From positions 44,615 to 108,614 of the forward strand of contig CAKMJS010000029.1 in NCBI GenBank assembly GCA_927405585.1: a DNA stretch of 64,000 bases, given 5' to 3'. The number at the start of each line of letters is the position of its first letter. The first letter of the stretch is position 1. Of the stretch, positions 55,116 through 63,532 are shown one piece after another. The DNA is from an uncultured Desulfosporosinus sp. (GTDB lineage Bacteria > Bacillota > Desulfitobacteriia > Desulfitobacteriales > Desulfitobacteriaceae). The position numbers and the translations under genes are program-made. A model generated the notes under the pieces. That model was not told the origin of the DNA. It made no database searches and saw only the letters and a list, made by a program, of their open reading frames with translations.

Positions 55116-55288
55116 AGAACAATCCCCCAAACATTAAGTTTTAGTTACCTAATATAAATTCCACAAAACAAAACGTTTTCCTTTTTTTTATTACAAATAT
55201 GCATGAAAAACTTATATTATCAACTGTTTTTCTATTACGATATCTTGCTACCTTTGGATGTCGGCTTTGCGGTAATGATATTAACAAT

Positions 55289-55315
55289 AAAAAGCGGCTT
55301 GTGCCGCCTTTTTTT
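55289..55315 (-). terminator. Terminator after tepA
   Basis: GCGGC (55294-55298) pairs with GCCGC (55303-55307), with A- and T-runs on both sides. Usable in both directions. Confidence 0.85.
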
Positions 55316-55327
55316 GTAAAGAGAACT

Positions 55328-56023
55328 CTATTCTACTAAGCTAGGAGTTATTAAGCTGTCGAGTTCTTTAAAAGCTTCCTTCACCCCTCCTACTTCCTGA
55401 ATTAATCCGGCATCAACAGCTTCCTGTCCTATAAGAATAGTACCAATGTCTTGAGCTAATTCTCCGGTAGTGAACATGAACTGTTCTAGTTTTTCTCTAC
55501 TTATTTGCGAGTGCGAATAAATAAATTGATCAATCCGTTGTTGCATTTTTCGTAAATAGTCAAATTGTTGATGGCCATTAATCACCAACCCTGTATACCG
55601 AATCGGGTGAATAGTCATCGTTCCAGTTGGCGCTATGAAACTTTTTGTGCAACTGACCGCAATTGGGATTCCAATACTGTGACCGCCACCAAGTACTAAC
55701 GAAACAGACGGTTTACTTAAACTACTCAACATTTCAGCTATCGCCAATCCTGCTTCAACATCTCCACCGGCTGTATTTAGAATCACTAAAATACCTTCGA
55801 CTTTAGGGTTTTGCTCAACTGCGAGCAGTTGGGGGATAATATGTTCATATTTAGTAGTCTTGGATTGGGGAGGTAAGATTTGATGTCCTTCGATTTGTCC
55901 AATGATAGGCAAACAGTAAATTCTTTCAGTCGCATCAGGAATATTAATCTGCCCTAAATCTTTTAGATTAGATAAGGGAGTATTATTGATTTCCTCTGGT
56001 GTTAACGTTTCACTAGAAAGCAT
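55328..56023 (-). CDS. tepA: ClpP-like membrane-associated serine protease TepA (YmfB)
   Basis: A 231-residue ClpP-fold protein. The catalytic Ser116 lies in GGGHSIGIP and His139 in TIHPIR; VILNTAGGDVEAGLAIAEML is the oxyanion-side helix. TepA was described in B. subtilis as aiding translocation and degrading signal peptides or misfolded proteins. No signal sequence. It is encoded just upstream of ftsK, as in Bacillus, with AGGAGG before the ATG. Confidence 0.9.
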   Translation of the reverse strand: MLSSETLTPEEINNTPLSNLKDLGQINIPDATERIYCLPIIGQIEGHQILPPQSKTTKYEHIIPQLLAVEQNPKVEGILVILNTAGGDVEAGLAIAEMLSSLSKPSVSLVLGGGHSIGIPIAVSCTKSFIAPTGTMTIHPIRYTGLVINGHQQFDYLRKMQQRIDQFIYSHSQISREKLEQFMFTTGELAQDIGTILIGQEAVDAGLIQEVGGVKEAFKELDSLITPSLVE

Positions 56024-56215
56024 GAATTAACCTCCTTCTATAATCCAAGAACCTAGTCCCTCAGACCTTGCTAAAAAAGGACACTCAGCGTAAACAATCT
56101 GTGAGGTTCTCTTTTATTATGGAGATTAATTGCGCAAATCATACGAACAACCAGCAAAAAAAGCGACACTGTATTACAAAAGGGTTAACATTGCTTTCCA
56201 TAAGATGAAACCTGC

Positions 56216-57457
56216 TTATTCATAAATCTTTTCGTCTAGAAGATGGGCATTGGGTGCATCATCTTCCCAATCACGTTGAGATTCCGGCTTTCTACCTGCA
56301 AGTTCTTTGTAATACTCATGCTGAATAATTAAGTTCATTATTTCATTCGTTCCAGTCCAAATCATAATCAACCGAGTGTCTCTTAGCATTCGTTCGATAG
56401 GATAAACATTGGTATATCCAATACCGCCCATTATCTGCATTGCGGCATTAACGATACTCCAACAAGTTTCAGTGGCAAATTTCTTGGCTTCCGAAACGAG
56501 ACGACGAGCTCGAGCAGGTTCGACACCAGCATCAACTGCCAGAGCCGTTGTGTAAACGAGGGCCATGGCAGCATCGAGCTGAGTAATACTGTCCGCCACT
56601 TTAAAACTGACACCTTCGAACTCCTTAATCTTCTGTCCAAAAGCCTTACGTTTAGTACTATAACGCGCCGCAACTTCCAAGGCTGCCTTAGCAATTCCTA
56701 GGGCACCAGCTGCACTGGTCATCCTCTCTGGAATCATCATTTGATAGAAAATTGCAGCAGCACCATGCTCAACACCAATTAAGTTCTCGACAGGCACTTT
56801 CGTATCGCGGAAAACAACCCGCCCAGCGCCTCCGCCCCGGGTCCCCATTAAACCATAGACGTGTCCCACCTCAACCGTCGAGTCACGTTCGACTAAAAAA
56901 GCACTAATGCTTTGATGAGGAGAAGCGTCATCCCTGGTCTTGGCGTAAACCATAAAATAGTCCGCACCTTCTGCCCCAACGACAAAACGTTTTTGACCGT
57001 TCAGGATGTAATAATTTCCATCCCGTCTTGCTACAGTCGTCGTACCGAAAAAGTCAGATCCCCCTCTGGGCTCTGTCAAAGCCTCAGCTGTACAGAGTTT
57101 GCCTTCCAACGTTGGCTTCAAGAAACGAGTCTTGAGATCTTCGCTACCAAATTTATTTATAGCCTCTCCAACTATAGAAGGTAGGGAATAAAGACAACCT
57201 AAGCTGGTACCTAAAGTACCGATTTCCACTATAGCAAGTACTTCTTCAGCCCACCCCATTTCCCGCCCACCCAAAGATTTGGGAAACCGCAGGCCTAATA
57301 GATTAGCTTTTGCAAGAGAATCAATATATTCCTTAGGGTAGATAACCTTTTCTGCATCCATGTCCAAAACTAGTTGTTTAGGAACCTGTGTCCTCACAAA
57401 TTCTGAAGTTTCTTGAACAAGAGCTTTTTGAGTGTCATTTAATAAAAAATCAAACAT
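56216..57457 (-). CDS. Acyl-CoA dehydrogenase
   Basis: A 413-residue flavoprotein. [16 protein letters not shown] (about 126-141) and [14 protein letters not shown] bind FAD and substrate, the second signature is [23 protein letters not shown] in outline, and the catalytic Glu position is in GTNEI. It oxidises acyl-CoA to enoyl-CoA with an electron-transfer flavoprotein, which is not encoded nearby. Chain-length specificity cannot be read. It follows a MerR gene by 25 bases, with a perfect palindrome between them. Confidence 0.93.
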   Translation of the reverse strand: MFDFLLNDTQKALVQETSEFVRTQVPKQLVLDMDAEKVIYPKEYIDSLAKANLLGLRFPKSLGGREMGWAEEVLAIVEIGTLGTSLGCLYSLPSIVGEAINKFGSEDLKTRFLKPTLEGKLCTAEALTEPRGGSDFFGTTTVARRDGNYYILNGQKRFVVGAEGADYFMVYAKTRDDASPHQSISAFLVERDSTVEVGHVYGLMGTRGGGAGRVVFRDTKVPVENLIGVEHGAAAIFYQMMIPERMTSAAGALGIAKAALEVAARYSTKRKAFGQKIKEFEGVSFKVADSITQLDAAMALVYTTALAVDAGVEPARARRLVSEAKKFATETCWSIVNAAMQIMGGIGYTNVYPIERMLRDTRLIMIWTGTNEIMNLIIQHEYYKELAGRKPESQRDWEDDAPNAHLLDEKIYE

Positions 57458-57463
57458 CTTTCC

Positions 57464-57481
57464 ATCCGGTTAACCGGATGA
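57464..57481. promoter_or_regulatory. Perfect 18-bp palindrome between merR-type gene and acyl-CoA dehydrogenase
   Basis: CATCCGGTTAACCGGATG is fully self-complementary. It lies immediately before the ribosome binding region of the dehydrogenase. It could be a regulator site or an RNA hairpin that limits translation or separates the two genes. Confidence 0.5.
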
Positions 57482-57482
57482 T

Positions 57483-57884
57483 TCACCCCTTTTTAAGTTG
57501 ATTTAATCTTTCTACAAACCTGATATGATACTCCATTATTTCCTCTCTCATGACTTGCATATCCTGTAACAGCTCGTCAATCTCGATCAAACGTTGCTTA
57601 CCATAGGCAATAACTCGTTGGAGCTGTTCTCTTTCCGTGGGATCTGCGTCATATAAATCAATCATTTCTTTAATCTGAATTAGAGAAAACCCGAGTCGTT
57701 TTCCTCTTAAAATCAGCTTTAGCCGAACACGTTCTCTCGCGCCATAAAGTCTCTGAGCAATATCCTCATGGCGTATTGGATCAATCAAACCCACCTCCTC
57801 ATAGTAGCGAATAGTTCTAGCCGTAATTCCTAACTCTTCAGCTAGTTCTGAAATTGTGAAAATTGATCCGGACGTCTCTTTCAT
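57483..57884 (-). CDS. MerR-family transcriptional regulator
   Basis: A 133-residue regulator with a MerR winged helix (FTISELAEELGITARTIRYYEEVGLI, about 8-33) and a dimerisation coiled coil. No metal-binding cysteines are present, so it belongs to the group that senses organic ligands; similar proteins control fatty-acid or branched-chain acyl-CoA genes. The adjacent acyl-CoA dehydrogenase is the likely target. The start at 57884 is chosen over a GTG that overlaps the ribosome binding site. Confidence 0.85.
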   Translation of the reverse strand: MKETSGSIFTISELAEELGITARTIRYYEEVGLIDPIRHEDIAQRLYGARERVRLKLILRGKRLGFSLIQIKEMIDLYDADPTEREQLQRVIAYGKQRLIEIDELLQDMQVMREEIMEYHIRFVERLNQLKKG

Positions 57885-58030
57885 TTTTGCTCTCACCTAC
57901 AATCTATTTATAATTGTGTGAATATTATATCGTCAGTTAACGTTCAAGTCAATTTACTATTTGTCATTTTTACATCATCTATAACCTCTATAATCTAACG
58001 AAGAATGGTTTTTTGGTTACAGTAGGTTAG

Positions 58031-58079
58031 ATAAACAAGCAAAGAGACTACCATAGATAGTCTCTTTGCTTGTTTATCA
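58031..58079. terminator. Long bidirectional terminator
   Basis: A perfect 21-bp stem (58031-58051 with 58059-58079) with a seven-base loop. It lies downstream of the GlpD-like gene and upstream of the merR-type gene. Confidence 0.85.
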
Positions 58080-58145
58080 AGCGCATATCCCCTATCAGGG
58101 GAAATTGTGCGATTCACACCATGGTTTTTTGTTTCGTGAGGTTCA

Positions 58146-59726
58146 TCATTGTGATGAAACTAAGCTAGGACTATAGGCGCTCCGCCAAAGGTCTAGATAA
58201 TTGGTGGCTTCATGCTCCCACCGTTGATCATCCCACCCAAGTTCTGGCTGTACGATTTCACGGATGCGCTGCATCAATTTAGCGCCTCCGTTCGGAACTA
58301 ATAAACCCAACCGTACCCGGCGTAATAGAAGGTCTTCTAAGTGAACGACTCCTTCCTGGCGCGCTGTCCAACGTAGCTCCGACCATATGATATTGGTTCC
58401 CGGGATAACTTCCAGTTCCCTCTCATTCGCCTGCTCTAACATGGCCAAACCATTATCACTACCATAGCGTCCAGTTAACCGTAGATAAAAAACACCTTTA
58501 TGTTGTGCAAGGGAATGTATCTGGTCAATTTTCTTGGACATTCTTTGAGTGTTGCCCTTAGCAGTTCCCGTTGAAGGTAGATACTTCCGTACCTTGGCGA
58601 TGGTTTCTCTTGCCAGCAAACTGAAAGTAGTCATTTTTCCGCCGGTAACCGTTACTAAACCCTTATCATTCCAGATAGCATGGTCTCGTGATTCTCTAGA
58701 AGGATTTGCTTTACCAGTATTTATTACAGGACGCACTCCTGAAAAGGTGGATATGATATCCTTGGCTTTCAAGTTAAGTGACGGAAAGTTTCTTCTAACC
58801 CCTTCTAATAGGTAGTTACCTTCACCATAACTTATATGCGGGTCCTCAGCTAGCGAATATTGATGTTCAACATCAGTAGTACCGACCAAGGTGATCCCTT
58901 CCCATGGGAGTACATAGACTGATCGATTATCTGCAGGATGAAAAAAGCTCAGTGCCTGAGCCAAAGGGAAACGCCAGCTAGGAAATATTAAATGACTTCC
59001 CCTCAGCCGGCGCATGCGGGGAGATATGTCCATCTGAGAACGCAATTCATCCGCCCAAACACCGGTTGCGTTGATCACCAATTGTCCACGTACCTCAACG
59101 TTTTTTTTGCTTACTTCGTCTCTCAGGGCTACGCCCCGTACACGCCCAGACTGATCCTTACATAATTCTTCAACTTTAACATAATTAAAAGCCACGCCTC
59201 CATAGCTTTCGCCTTCTTGAATCACCCTCATCACCAACCTAGCATCATCCGTACGGGCGTCTCTGAAACGTACTCCTCCAGTTAGTCCTTGACTATTCAA
59301 GGTAGGGACTTGCATGCTAAAATTTACCGCATCTAATTGACTGTGGTCATATCGGAAAGCCATAAGGTCATATACTGTCAGACCTGCGCCTAATAAGTAA
59401 GGCGTTAAACGGTCATTCTCATAATATGGGACAAGAAAACCCATCGACTCGACCATCCCCGCATACTCCCGCAACAGCTTTTCCCTCTCCCTAACGGAAT
59501 GCCAAGTAGTTCTAATTTGTCCCTGTCCTAAATAACGCAATCCACCATGGACCATCTTACCGGACCGGCTGGAAGTACCCCAGGCAAAGTCGCATTGTTC
59601 CAAGAGCAGGCAGCGAAACCCCAAACGCGACCCCTCACGAAACACCCCTGCTCCTGTTATTCCTCCTCCCACAACAATAATATCCCATGGTTTTTTCAGT
59701 TCTGCCAAGATCTGATCACGTTTCAC
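58146..59726 (-). CDS. glpD: FAD-dependent glycerol-3-phosphate dehydrogenase (GlpD-like)
   Basis: A 526-residue flavoprotein. VVGGGITGAGVFREGSRLGF (about 18-37) is the FAD dinucleotide fold, FAWGTSSRSGKMVHGGLRYL the GlpD signature, and GVRPVINTGKANPSRESRDH the substrate region. It oxidises glycerol 3-phosphate to dihydroxyacetone phosphate and delivers electrons to quinone. The gene before it encodes an alkyl-DHAP-synthase-like enzyme that could use this product. The C-terminal domain (VHLEDLLLRRVRLGLL) is present. No glpF/glpK is near. Confidence 0.9.
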   Translation of the reverse strand: MKRDQILAELKKPWDIIVVGGGITGAGVFREGSRLGFRCLLLEQCDFAWGTSSRSGKMVHGGLRYLGQGQIRTTWHSVREREKLLREYAGMVESMGFLVPYYENDRLTPYLLGAGLTVYDLMAFRYDHSQLDAVNFSMQVPTLNSQGLTGGVRFRDARTDDARLVMRVIQEGESYGGVAFNYVKVEELCKDQSGRVRGVALRDEVSKKNVEVRGQLVINATGVWADELRSQMDISPRMRRLRGSHLIFPSWRFPLAQALSFFHPADNRSVYVLPWEGITLVGTTDVEHQYSLAEDPHISYGEGNYLLEGVRRNFPSLNLKAKDIISTFSGVRPVINTGKANPSRESRDHAIWNDKGLVTVTGGKMTTFSLLARETIAKVRKYLPSTGTAKGNTQRMSKKIDQIHSLAQHKGVFYLRLTGRYGSDNGLAMLEQANERELEVIPGTNIIWSELRWTARQEGVVHLEDLLLRRVRLGLLVPNGGAKLMQRIREIVQPELGWDDQRWEHEATNYLDLWRSAYSPSLVSSQ

Positions 59727-59737
59727 GATATCACCCC

Positions 59738-61327
59738 TTACTTGAGTAATTTTCCGGGATTCATCATGCCGTCCGGATCAAGTGTGCGACAAACAGAAGA
59801 AATCACCTCCATCCCCATTGCTCCTTTTTCCGCGACCAAATAGGGTTGATGATCGATTCCGACACCATGCTGATGGGTAATTGTTGCTCCTGTTCGAACT
59901 ATTGCTTCACAAGCTGCTTTTTTTAAGATCCGCCAACGTGTCATAGTCTCAGTCGCGGAATCTCCTAACCTGAATATGTAAGTAATATAGAGACTTGTAC
60001 CATGGGGATAGACATGTGAAAGATGAGTAAATACATGAACTTTCTCATTCATTTCGTTCAACGCCCTACGCAAGCCCTCTTCAATTTCTTTCCTAGTGAG
60101 TGAGGCCTTGTTCCATGGAACAGCCGTTTCCAAGGTATCAACTGCATAGCCTTGATCCCACAGATTATTGCGTATATAGGGCAACTTAAAACGGCTTTTG
60201 TACCAGTGTTTACCCACCGACGTACCTACATTGACTCCGTGGTGTTCCTTGATGATTTCCTTAGCCCTGCGCAACGCCCAATTAACTTTTTTATGAGTTC
60301 CTACAGCCCCATACAAAAGCATGGTTTTTTGGTCTCTAACCCCATGCCAAGCAAGCCAATGGTACAATAAGTCCATTTGCCAGCCAGATTTAAGACTCAA
60401 GGTTGTCATCGTCTCCTCAGGTAAGCTCAGTCTTATCATAGAAAGTGGAATTTCTGCTTGAGCCAGTGCACGTACGGCTGCGACACCTTCTTCCCTTCCT
60501 CGAAAAAAAGCAGCCGGAAAGACCTCTGCCTCTGGCAACGCAGTCACCTTAACTGTGCATTTTGTAACAATTCCCAATCTACCCTCAGAACCCATAATAA
60601 CTTCTCGTAAGTCAGGCCCTGCAGCTGAAGCCGGAAAAGCCGGTACCCTAAATGTACCTACTGGAGTCTCCATCTCACCTCCGACAAATAATCGTTCTAT
60701 TCTCCCATATCCCATAGAAAAATGACCGGCAGAACGAGTAACTACCCACCCACCTAAAGTCGATAATTCAAAGGACTGTGGATAGTGTCCCAAGGTAAAC
60801 CCCTCCGCCCTTAAAGCGGCCTCTAAGTCAGGTCCCCGTACTCCTGCTTGAAATGTTGCCAGGCATCCTTGTTTATCAAGGTCCAACAGCTTGTTCATCC
60901 GTCCCATGTCAACCGTAATAATACACTGTTCGCTCTTTGGCACAGTTAGATGTCCGACAACACTGGTGCCTCCTCCGTAGGGAATCACTTGAGCTTCAAT
61001 TTCTCTGGCAAAGCGCAATATTTCACGTACATCGTTATCCGATTCTGGAAAAGCCACTCCATCCGGAAAATTCGACACTAAACCACCTCGGAAAAATATC
61101 CAATCTGACATACTCTGACCGGTACAATGGCGAATTCTATCCTCAACGTCAGTACTTACCAAGCGATGATCCTGCAGACGGGAAGGAGGTACCATCGCCA
61201 CCATTTCTTCTAGCGAAATTTTATTAGGTGGTCTAGCAGGGCCGATCAGCTTAGACAAATACTCACTCGCCGCAAGGGGTACCTCAAAATCAACAGTATC
61301 ATCTCCCCATCCGTTCCATCGCCTCAT
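59738..61327 (-). CDS. FAD-binding oxidase, alkyldihydroxyacetonephosphate-synthase-like
   Basis: A 529-residue flavoprotein with a FAD_binding_4 domain (VIPYGGGTSVVGHL, about 117-130) and a FAD-oxidase C-terminal domain. GAVGTHKKVNWALRRAKEI, THLSHVYPHGTSLYITYIF and TGATITHQHGVGIDHQPYL are features I associate with alkyl-DHAP synthase (AGPS) rather than glycolate oxidase GlcD; the latter is the alternative. AGPS swaps an acyl for an alkyl group on DHAP in ether-lipid synthesis. It lies between a FadR-like regulator and GlpD, 11 bases before the latter. Confidence 0.8.
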   Translation of the reverse strand: MRRWNGWGDDTVDFEVPLAASEYLSKLIGPARPPNKISLEEMVAMVPPSRLQDHRLVSTDVEDRIRHCTGQSMSDWIFFRGGLVSNFPDGVAFPESDNDVREILRFAREIEAQVIPYGGGTSVVGHLTVPKSEQCIITVDMGRMNKLLDLDKQGCLATFQAGVRGPDLEAALRAEGFTLGHYPQSFELSTLGGWVVTRSAGHFSMGYGRIERLFVGGEMETPVGTFRVPAFPASAAGPDLREVIMGSEGRLGIVTKCTVKVTALPEAEVFPAAFFRGREEGVAAVRALAQAEIPLSMIRLSLPEETMTTLSLKSGWQMDLLYHWLAWHGVRDQKTMLLYGAVGTHKKVNWALRRAKEIIKEHHGVNVGTSVGKHWYKSRFKLPYIRNNLWDQGYAVDTLETAVPWNKASLTRKEIEEGLRRALNEMNEKVHVFTHLSHVYPHGTSLYITYIFRLGDSATETMTRWRILKKAACEAIVRTGATITHQHGVGIDHQPYLVAEKGAMGMEVISSVCRTLDPDGMMNPGKLLK

Positions 61328-61350
61328 TAGGAAACATCTCCTCGCATTCT

Positions 61351-62046
61351 CTACTTAATCTGATTCCTATAACAGCGAAGTACTTCTTCCATAACCTCCT
61401 TTGTCACCCTTTCAGCCCCTTGGTGATCTGAAGCCATGGCCGTAGTTAACAGGTCCTGATAAAATCGTCTGGATAATTGGCGATTTTCACTAACAATAAA
61501 GTAGCGCCTAGCCGCTTGAATATATATAGGACCAAAACTATTTAAGATAAGACGATAAATTGGGTTGTTGGCCAGATTTACTAACTTTTTTTGTAATTGC
61601 CAATCAAACAAGGCAAATTCGTCTGCAGCATCTATAAGTTCATCAATTTCAGTGAGTGCTGCCACTACCTTGGCTGGACAGCATTGGACAGCATCCTTTA
61701 CATAGGCAGGGGCCAATGCAACCCTCACCTCCAGCAAGTTAATTATAAAAGTTTCAGGTACCTCATCAGAACTTTGCACAATATTAACTAGTGTATTCAA
61801 GTTACCTTCACGCCAGAAATCATTTACTTGAGTATGTTGGCCCTTACGGACAGTAAACCAACCATCCCGCTCTAGGCGTTGCATAACCTCGCGCAAAGTT
61901 GGGCGCCCAACTCCCAGCTTTGCAGCTAGGTCACGTTCAGGTGGAAGTACACTCCCTGGTGGAAACTCTCCCAAAAGAACTGCTCTTATTAAGTTGTTTT
62001 CCACAAGATCCGATGAGCGTAGTGGCGACTTATAATCTTCTTCCAT
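61351..62046 (-). CDS. FadR-like GntR-family regulator
   Basis: A 231-residue protein: GntR winged helix (NLIRAVLLGEFPPGSVLPPE; LGVGRPTLREVMQRLERDGW, about 18-68), HTQVNDFWREGNLNTLVNIV, then a FadR_C-type helical domain (ANNPIYRLILNSFGPIYIQAARRYF). The middle and end resemble E. coli FadR, which senses long-chain acyl-CoA, more than the commoner FCD regulators. It probably controls its own operon: a palindromic operator lies 43 bases upstream. 23 bases separate it from the AGPS-like gene. Confidence 0.85.
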   Translation of the reverse strand: MEEDYKSPLRSSDLVENNLIRAVLLGEFPPGSVLPPERDLAAKLGVGRPTLREVMQRLERDGWFTVRKGQHTQVNDFWREGNLNTLVNIVQSSDEVPETFIINLLEVRVALAPAYVKDAVQCCPAKVVAALTEIDELIDAADEFALFDWQLQKKLVNLANNPIYRLILNSFGPIYIQAARRYFIVSENRQLSRRFYQDLLTTAMASDHQGAERVTKEVMEEVLRCYRNQIK

Positions 62047-62088
62047 GTAATACCTCTATTCATCTTTGGTAATATATATACTTATCTG

Positions 62089-62099
62089 TGGTATTACCA
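62089..62099. promoter_or_regulatory. Candidate operator of the FadR-like regulator
   Basis: TGGTATTACCA is a perfect palindrome and fits TNGTNNNACNA, the FadR-subfamily consensus. A second half-site, TTGGTAATA, lies 20 bases nearer the gene (62066-62074). Position suggests autoregulation. Confidence 0.6.
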
Positions 62100-62135
62100 A
62101 TATTATATATTTTTCAATATATTCTGTCTAGTAAT

Positions 62136-62180
62136 AAAAAAGCAAAGATTGCCTATGAAAGCAATCTCTTTGCTTTTTTT
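62136..62180. terminator. Bidirectional terminator
   Basis: AAAAAAGCAAAGATTGC (62136-62152) pairs with 62161-62179 (two-base bulge), with A- and T-runs at both ends. It separates the FadR operon from the TPP-enzyme remnant. Confidence 0.8.
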
Positions 62181-62190
62181 AAAAATCAGT

Positions 62191-62331
62191 TTATCTCGGA
62201 GGACCAATTTTTGAATTAGTGATAACGTTTACGCAGGCGGGCTTTCCTGAAGCCAAAGCTCTGTCTATGACCCTTCCGACATCCTCGTGATCATTTGGCG
62301 AAAACCTGCTGCAACCTGCTGTTATCAGTAT
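62191..62331 (-). pseudogene. C-terminal remnant of a thiamine-diphosphate-dependent enzyme
   Basis: An open frame with no start codon context, ending PNDHEDVGRVIDRALASGK then PACVNVITNSKIGPPR and a stop. This is the usual C-terminal pattern of acetolactate-synthase or oxalyl-CoA-decarboxylase-type enzymes (x-D-x-x-x-ALASGKPA-x-VNV). An in-frame stop at 62332-62334 cuts it off. The rest of the gene is absent; it is a deletion remnant. Confidence 0.5.
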
Positions 62332-62433
62332 TTATAAACCACCCATTCCGGGTAACCGCTTTGACTATATGTAATATATATTTGTCATATTGTCATTTTT
62401 ATATTACTATATGTTTAAGGTGGTGTGAAGGAT

Positions 62434-62652
62434 ATGGCAAAAAATCTCCGGCTTAAGGTTGCTAGAGCCGCAAAAGACATGTCTCAAAAAGAACTAGCTG
62501 AAACCATTAATGTGACAAGGCAAACCATCAATGCCATTGAAAGTGGAGACTATAATCCATCCATACGACTATGTATTGCCATTTGTAAAGCACTCAATAA
62601 AACACTTGATCAAATCTTTTGGGAGGACGATGATAATGATGATGACGAATAA
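62434..62652 (+). CDS. XRE-family transcriptional regulator
   Basis: A 72-residue Cro/CI-type helix-turn-helix protein: LRLKVARAAKDMSQKELAETINVTRQTINAIESG with an acidic tail (EDDDNDDDE). Small regulators of this type commonly control the membrane protein encoded next to them. The start at ATG 62434 follows AAGGTGGT. Its 3' end overlaps the next gene by 17 bases. Confidence 0.85.
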   Translation: MAKNLRLKVARAAKDMSQKELAETINVTRQTINAIESGDYNPSIRLCIAICKALNKTLDQIFWEDDDNDDDE

Positions 62653-63094
62653 AAGGAAACTAAAAGAACCTCTAGATGAAATGCAGATCCAAACCCGAAA
62701 CAAAATAGGAAATCAATGTTTTTTCATGCTCTTCTTTTTACTCATGATAAATTTAGGGCTCCAAGATTATGTAAGGTGGGCGGCTAGCCCAATGAGTGTG
62801 TATACAATAATAGTTTTAACCATGGGGTACTACATGACTAGGGTGGTCTGGGCCGGAGCATATGGAAGCACACTTACAAAAAGTGTAAAACCTATGTATC
62901 TCATAGGTTTACTTGTAGCTTCTACTATCATTTTATCATTATTGGGTATTATTAGAAATAAATTTCTCAATGGAAATTTCAATCTTCCTAATGACGGAGC
63001 ACTGAGAATGTTTATCTTTTCCTTTGTCTTTATAATGATCATCTTCGTTTCCAGTAAAATATCTAACCTTAAAAACAACCAAGGAAATGATTGA
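62636..63094 (+). CDS. Four-span membrane protein (DUF6773-like), partner of XRE regulator
   Basis: About 152 residues with four hydrophobic spans (FFMLFFLLMINLGLQDYV; VYTIIVLTMGYYMTRVV; YLIGLLVASTIILSLLGII; FIFSFVFIMIIFV). It looks like DUF6773-type proteins, which are usually encoded beside an XRE regulator; the function is unknown. The start is one of several ATGs (62630-62642) behind GGGAGG, inside the end of the regulator, so the two are coupled. Confidence 0.7.
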   Translation: MMMTNKRKLKEPLDEMQIQTRNKIGNQCFFMLFFLLMINLGLQDYVRWAASPMSVYTIIVLTMGYYMTRVVWAGAYGSTLTKSVKPMYLIGLLVASTIILSLLGIIRNKFLNGNFNLPNDGALRMFIFSFVFIMIIFVSSKISNLKNNQGND

Positions 63095-63118
63095 TATTTC
63101 TTTCCCTAATTAAACAGA

Positions 63119-63167
63119 GGGGCAGGTTCTTGTTTCCGATAACATCATCGAAACAAGAACTTGCCCC
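63119..63167 (+). terminator. Terminator after XRE/membrane pair
   Basis: An 18-bp stem (63119-63136 with 63150-63167, one G-U) followed by CCTGTTTGTTT. Confidence 0.85.
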
Positions 63168-63192
63168 CTGTTTGTTTATCTGTTTTCAACAA

Positions 63193-63283
63193 TTAATCCA
63201 ATGGAACATCAATAACTCTGTTGTAATTCTTAGCGTATGTCATTCTCAGAACATACTGTACAAGATCATCTCCAGCACCTAGA
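63193..63283 (-). pseudogene. Short C-terminal coding remnant, unidentified
   Basis: A frame reading GAGDDLVQYVLRMTYAKNYN then RVIDVPLD and stop. It has protein-like composition but no start and no recognised family. It abuts the repeat block at 63293 and looks like the tail of a gene whose front was lost. Confidence 0.25.
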
Positions 63284-63292
63284 AAACGCAAC

Positions 63293-63322
63293 GACTCATA
63301 ACACAGACTCCAGCAGTGTCGG
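63293..63322. repeat. Palindromic repeat unit R1 (partial)
   Basis: It shares AGACTCCAGCAGTGT with R3. GCAGTGT and CGTAAACC downstream of it pair with GGTTTACG and ACACTGC at 63402-63418, enclosing dispersed repeat copy 2. Confidence 0.6.
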
Positions 63323-63330
63323 ACGTAAAC

Positions 63331-63361
63331 CACGATAGTCTCCGGGGGAGAGTATCGCCGA
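63331..63361. repeat. Dispersed palindromic repeat, copy 2
   Basis: Matches 14595-14625 at 30 of 31 positions. It lies inside a larger palindrome bounded by CGTAAACC and GGTTTACG. Confidence 0.75.
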
Positions 63362-63409
63362 GCCTCCTACCCATGACGAATACTTCGTGGCGACGGAATG
63401 AGGTTTACG

Positions 63410-63447
63410 CCACACTGCGACACATGACGCAGACTCCTGCAGTGTGG
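63410..63447. repeat. 38-bp palindromic repeat unit R2
   Basis: CCACACTGC and GCAGTGTGG form a 9-bp terminal stem. 34 of 38 bases match R3. Confidence 0.75.
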
Positions 63448-63450
63448 ATT

Positions 63451-63469
63451 TAACTTCCGTGTTCGAGAT
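63451..63469 (-). pseudogene. 5S rRNA fragment 1
   Basis: Matches 63698-63716 of the intact 5S gene at 18 of 19 bases. It is separated from fragment 2 by a hairpin and R3. Confidence 0.65.
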
Positions 63470-63492
63470 ACGAAAATCGGATGAGATTTTCG

Positions 63493-63530
63493 CCACACTG
63501 CAACATATGACGAAGACTCCAGCAGTGTGG
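63493..63530. repeat. 38-bp palindromic repeat unit R3
   Basis: Same 9-bp stem as R2. It is preceded by a small hairpin (CGAAAATC with GATTTTCG, 63471-63492) and lies inside the split 5S copy. Confidence 0.75.
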
Positions 63531-63532
63531 AT

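Noticed and set aside
63296..63496. 66-codon minus-strand frame
   Set aside because: It consists of palindromic repeat units and a 5S fragment, so no coding meaning is likely.
63293..63530. Possible CRISPR array
   Set aside because: Repeats are few, palindromic over their full length, irregularly spaced, and the spacers include 5S pieces; no cas genes are present.
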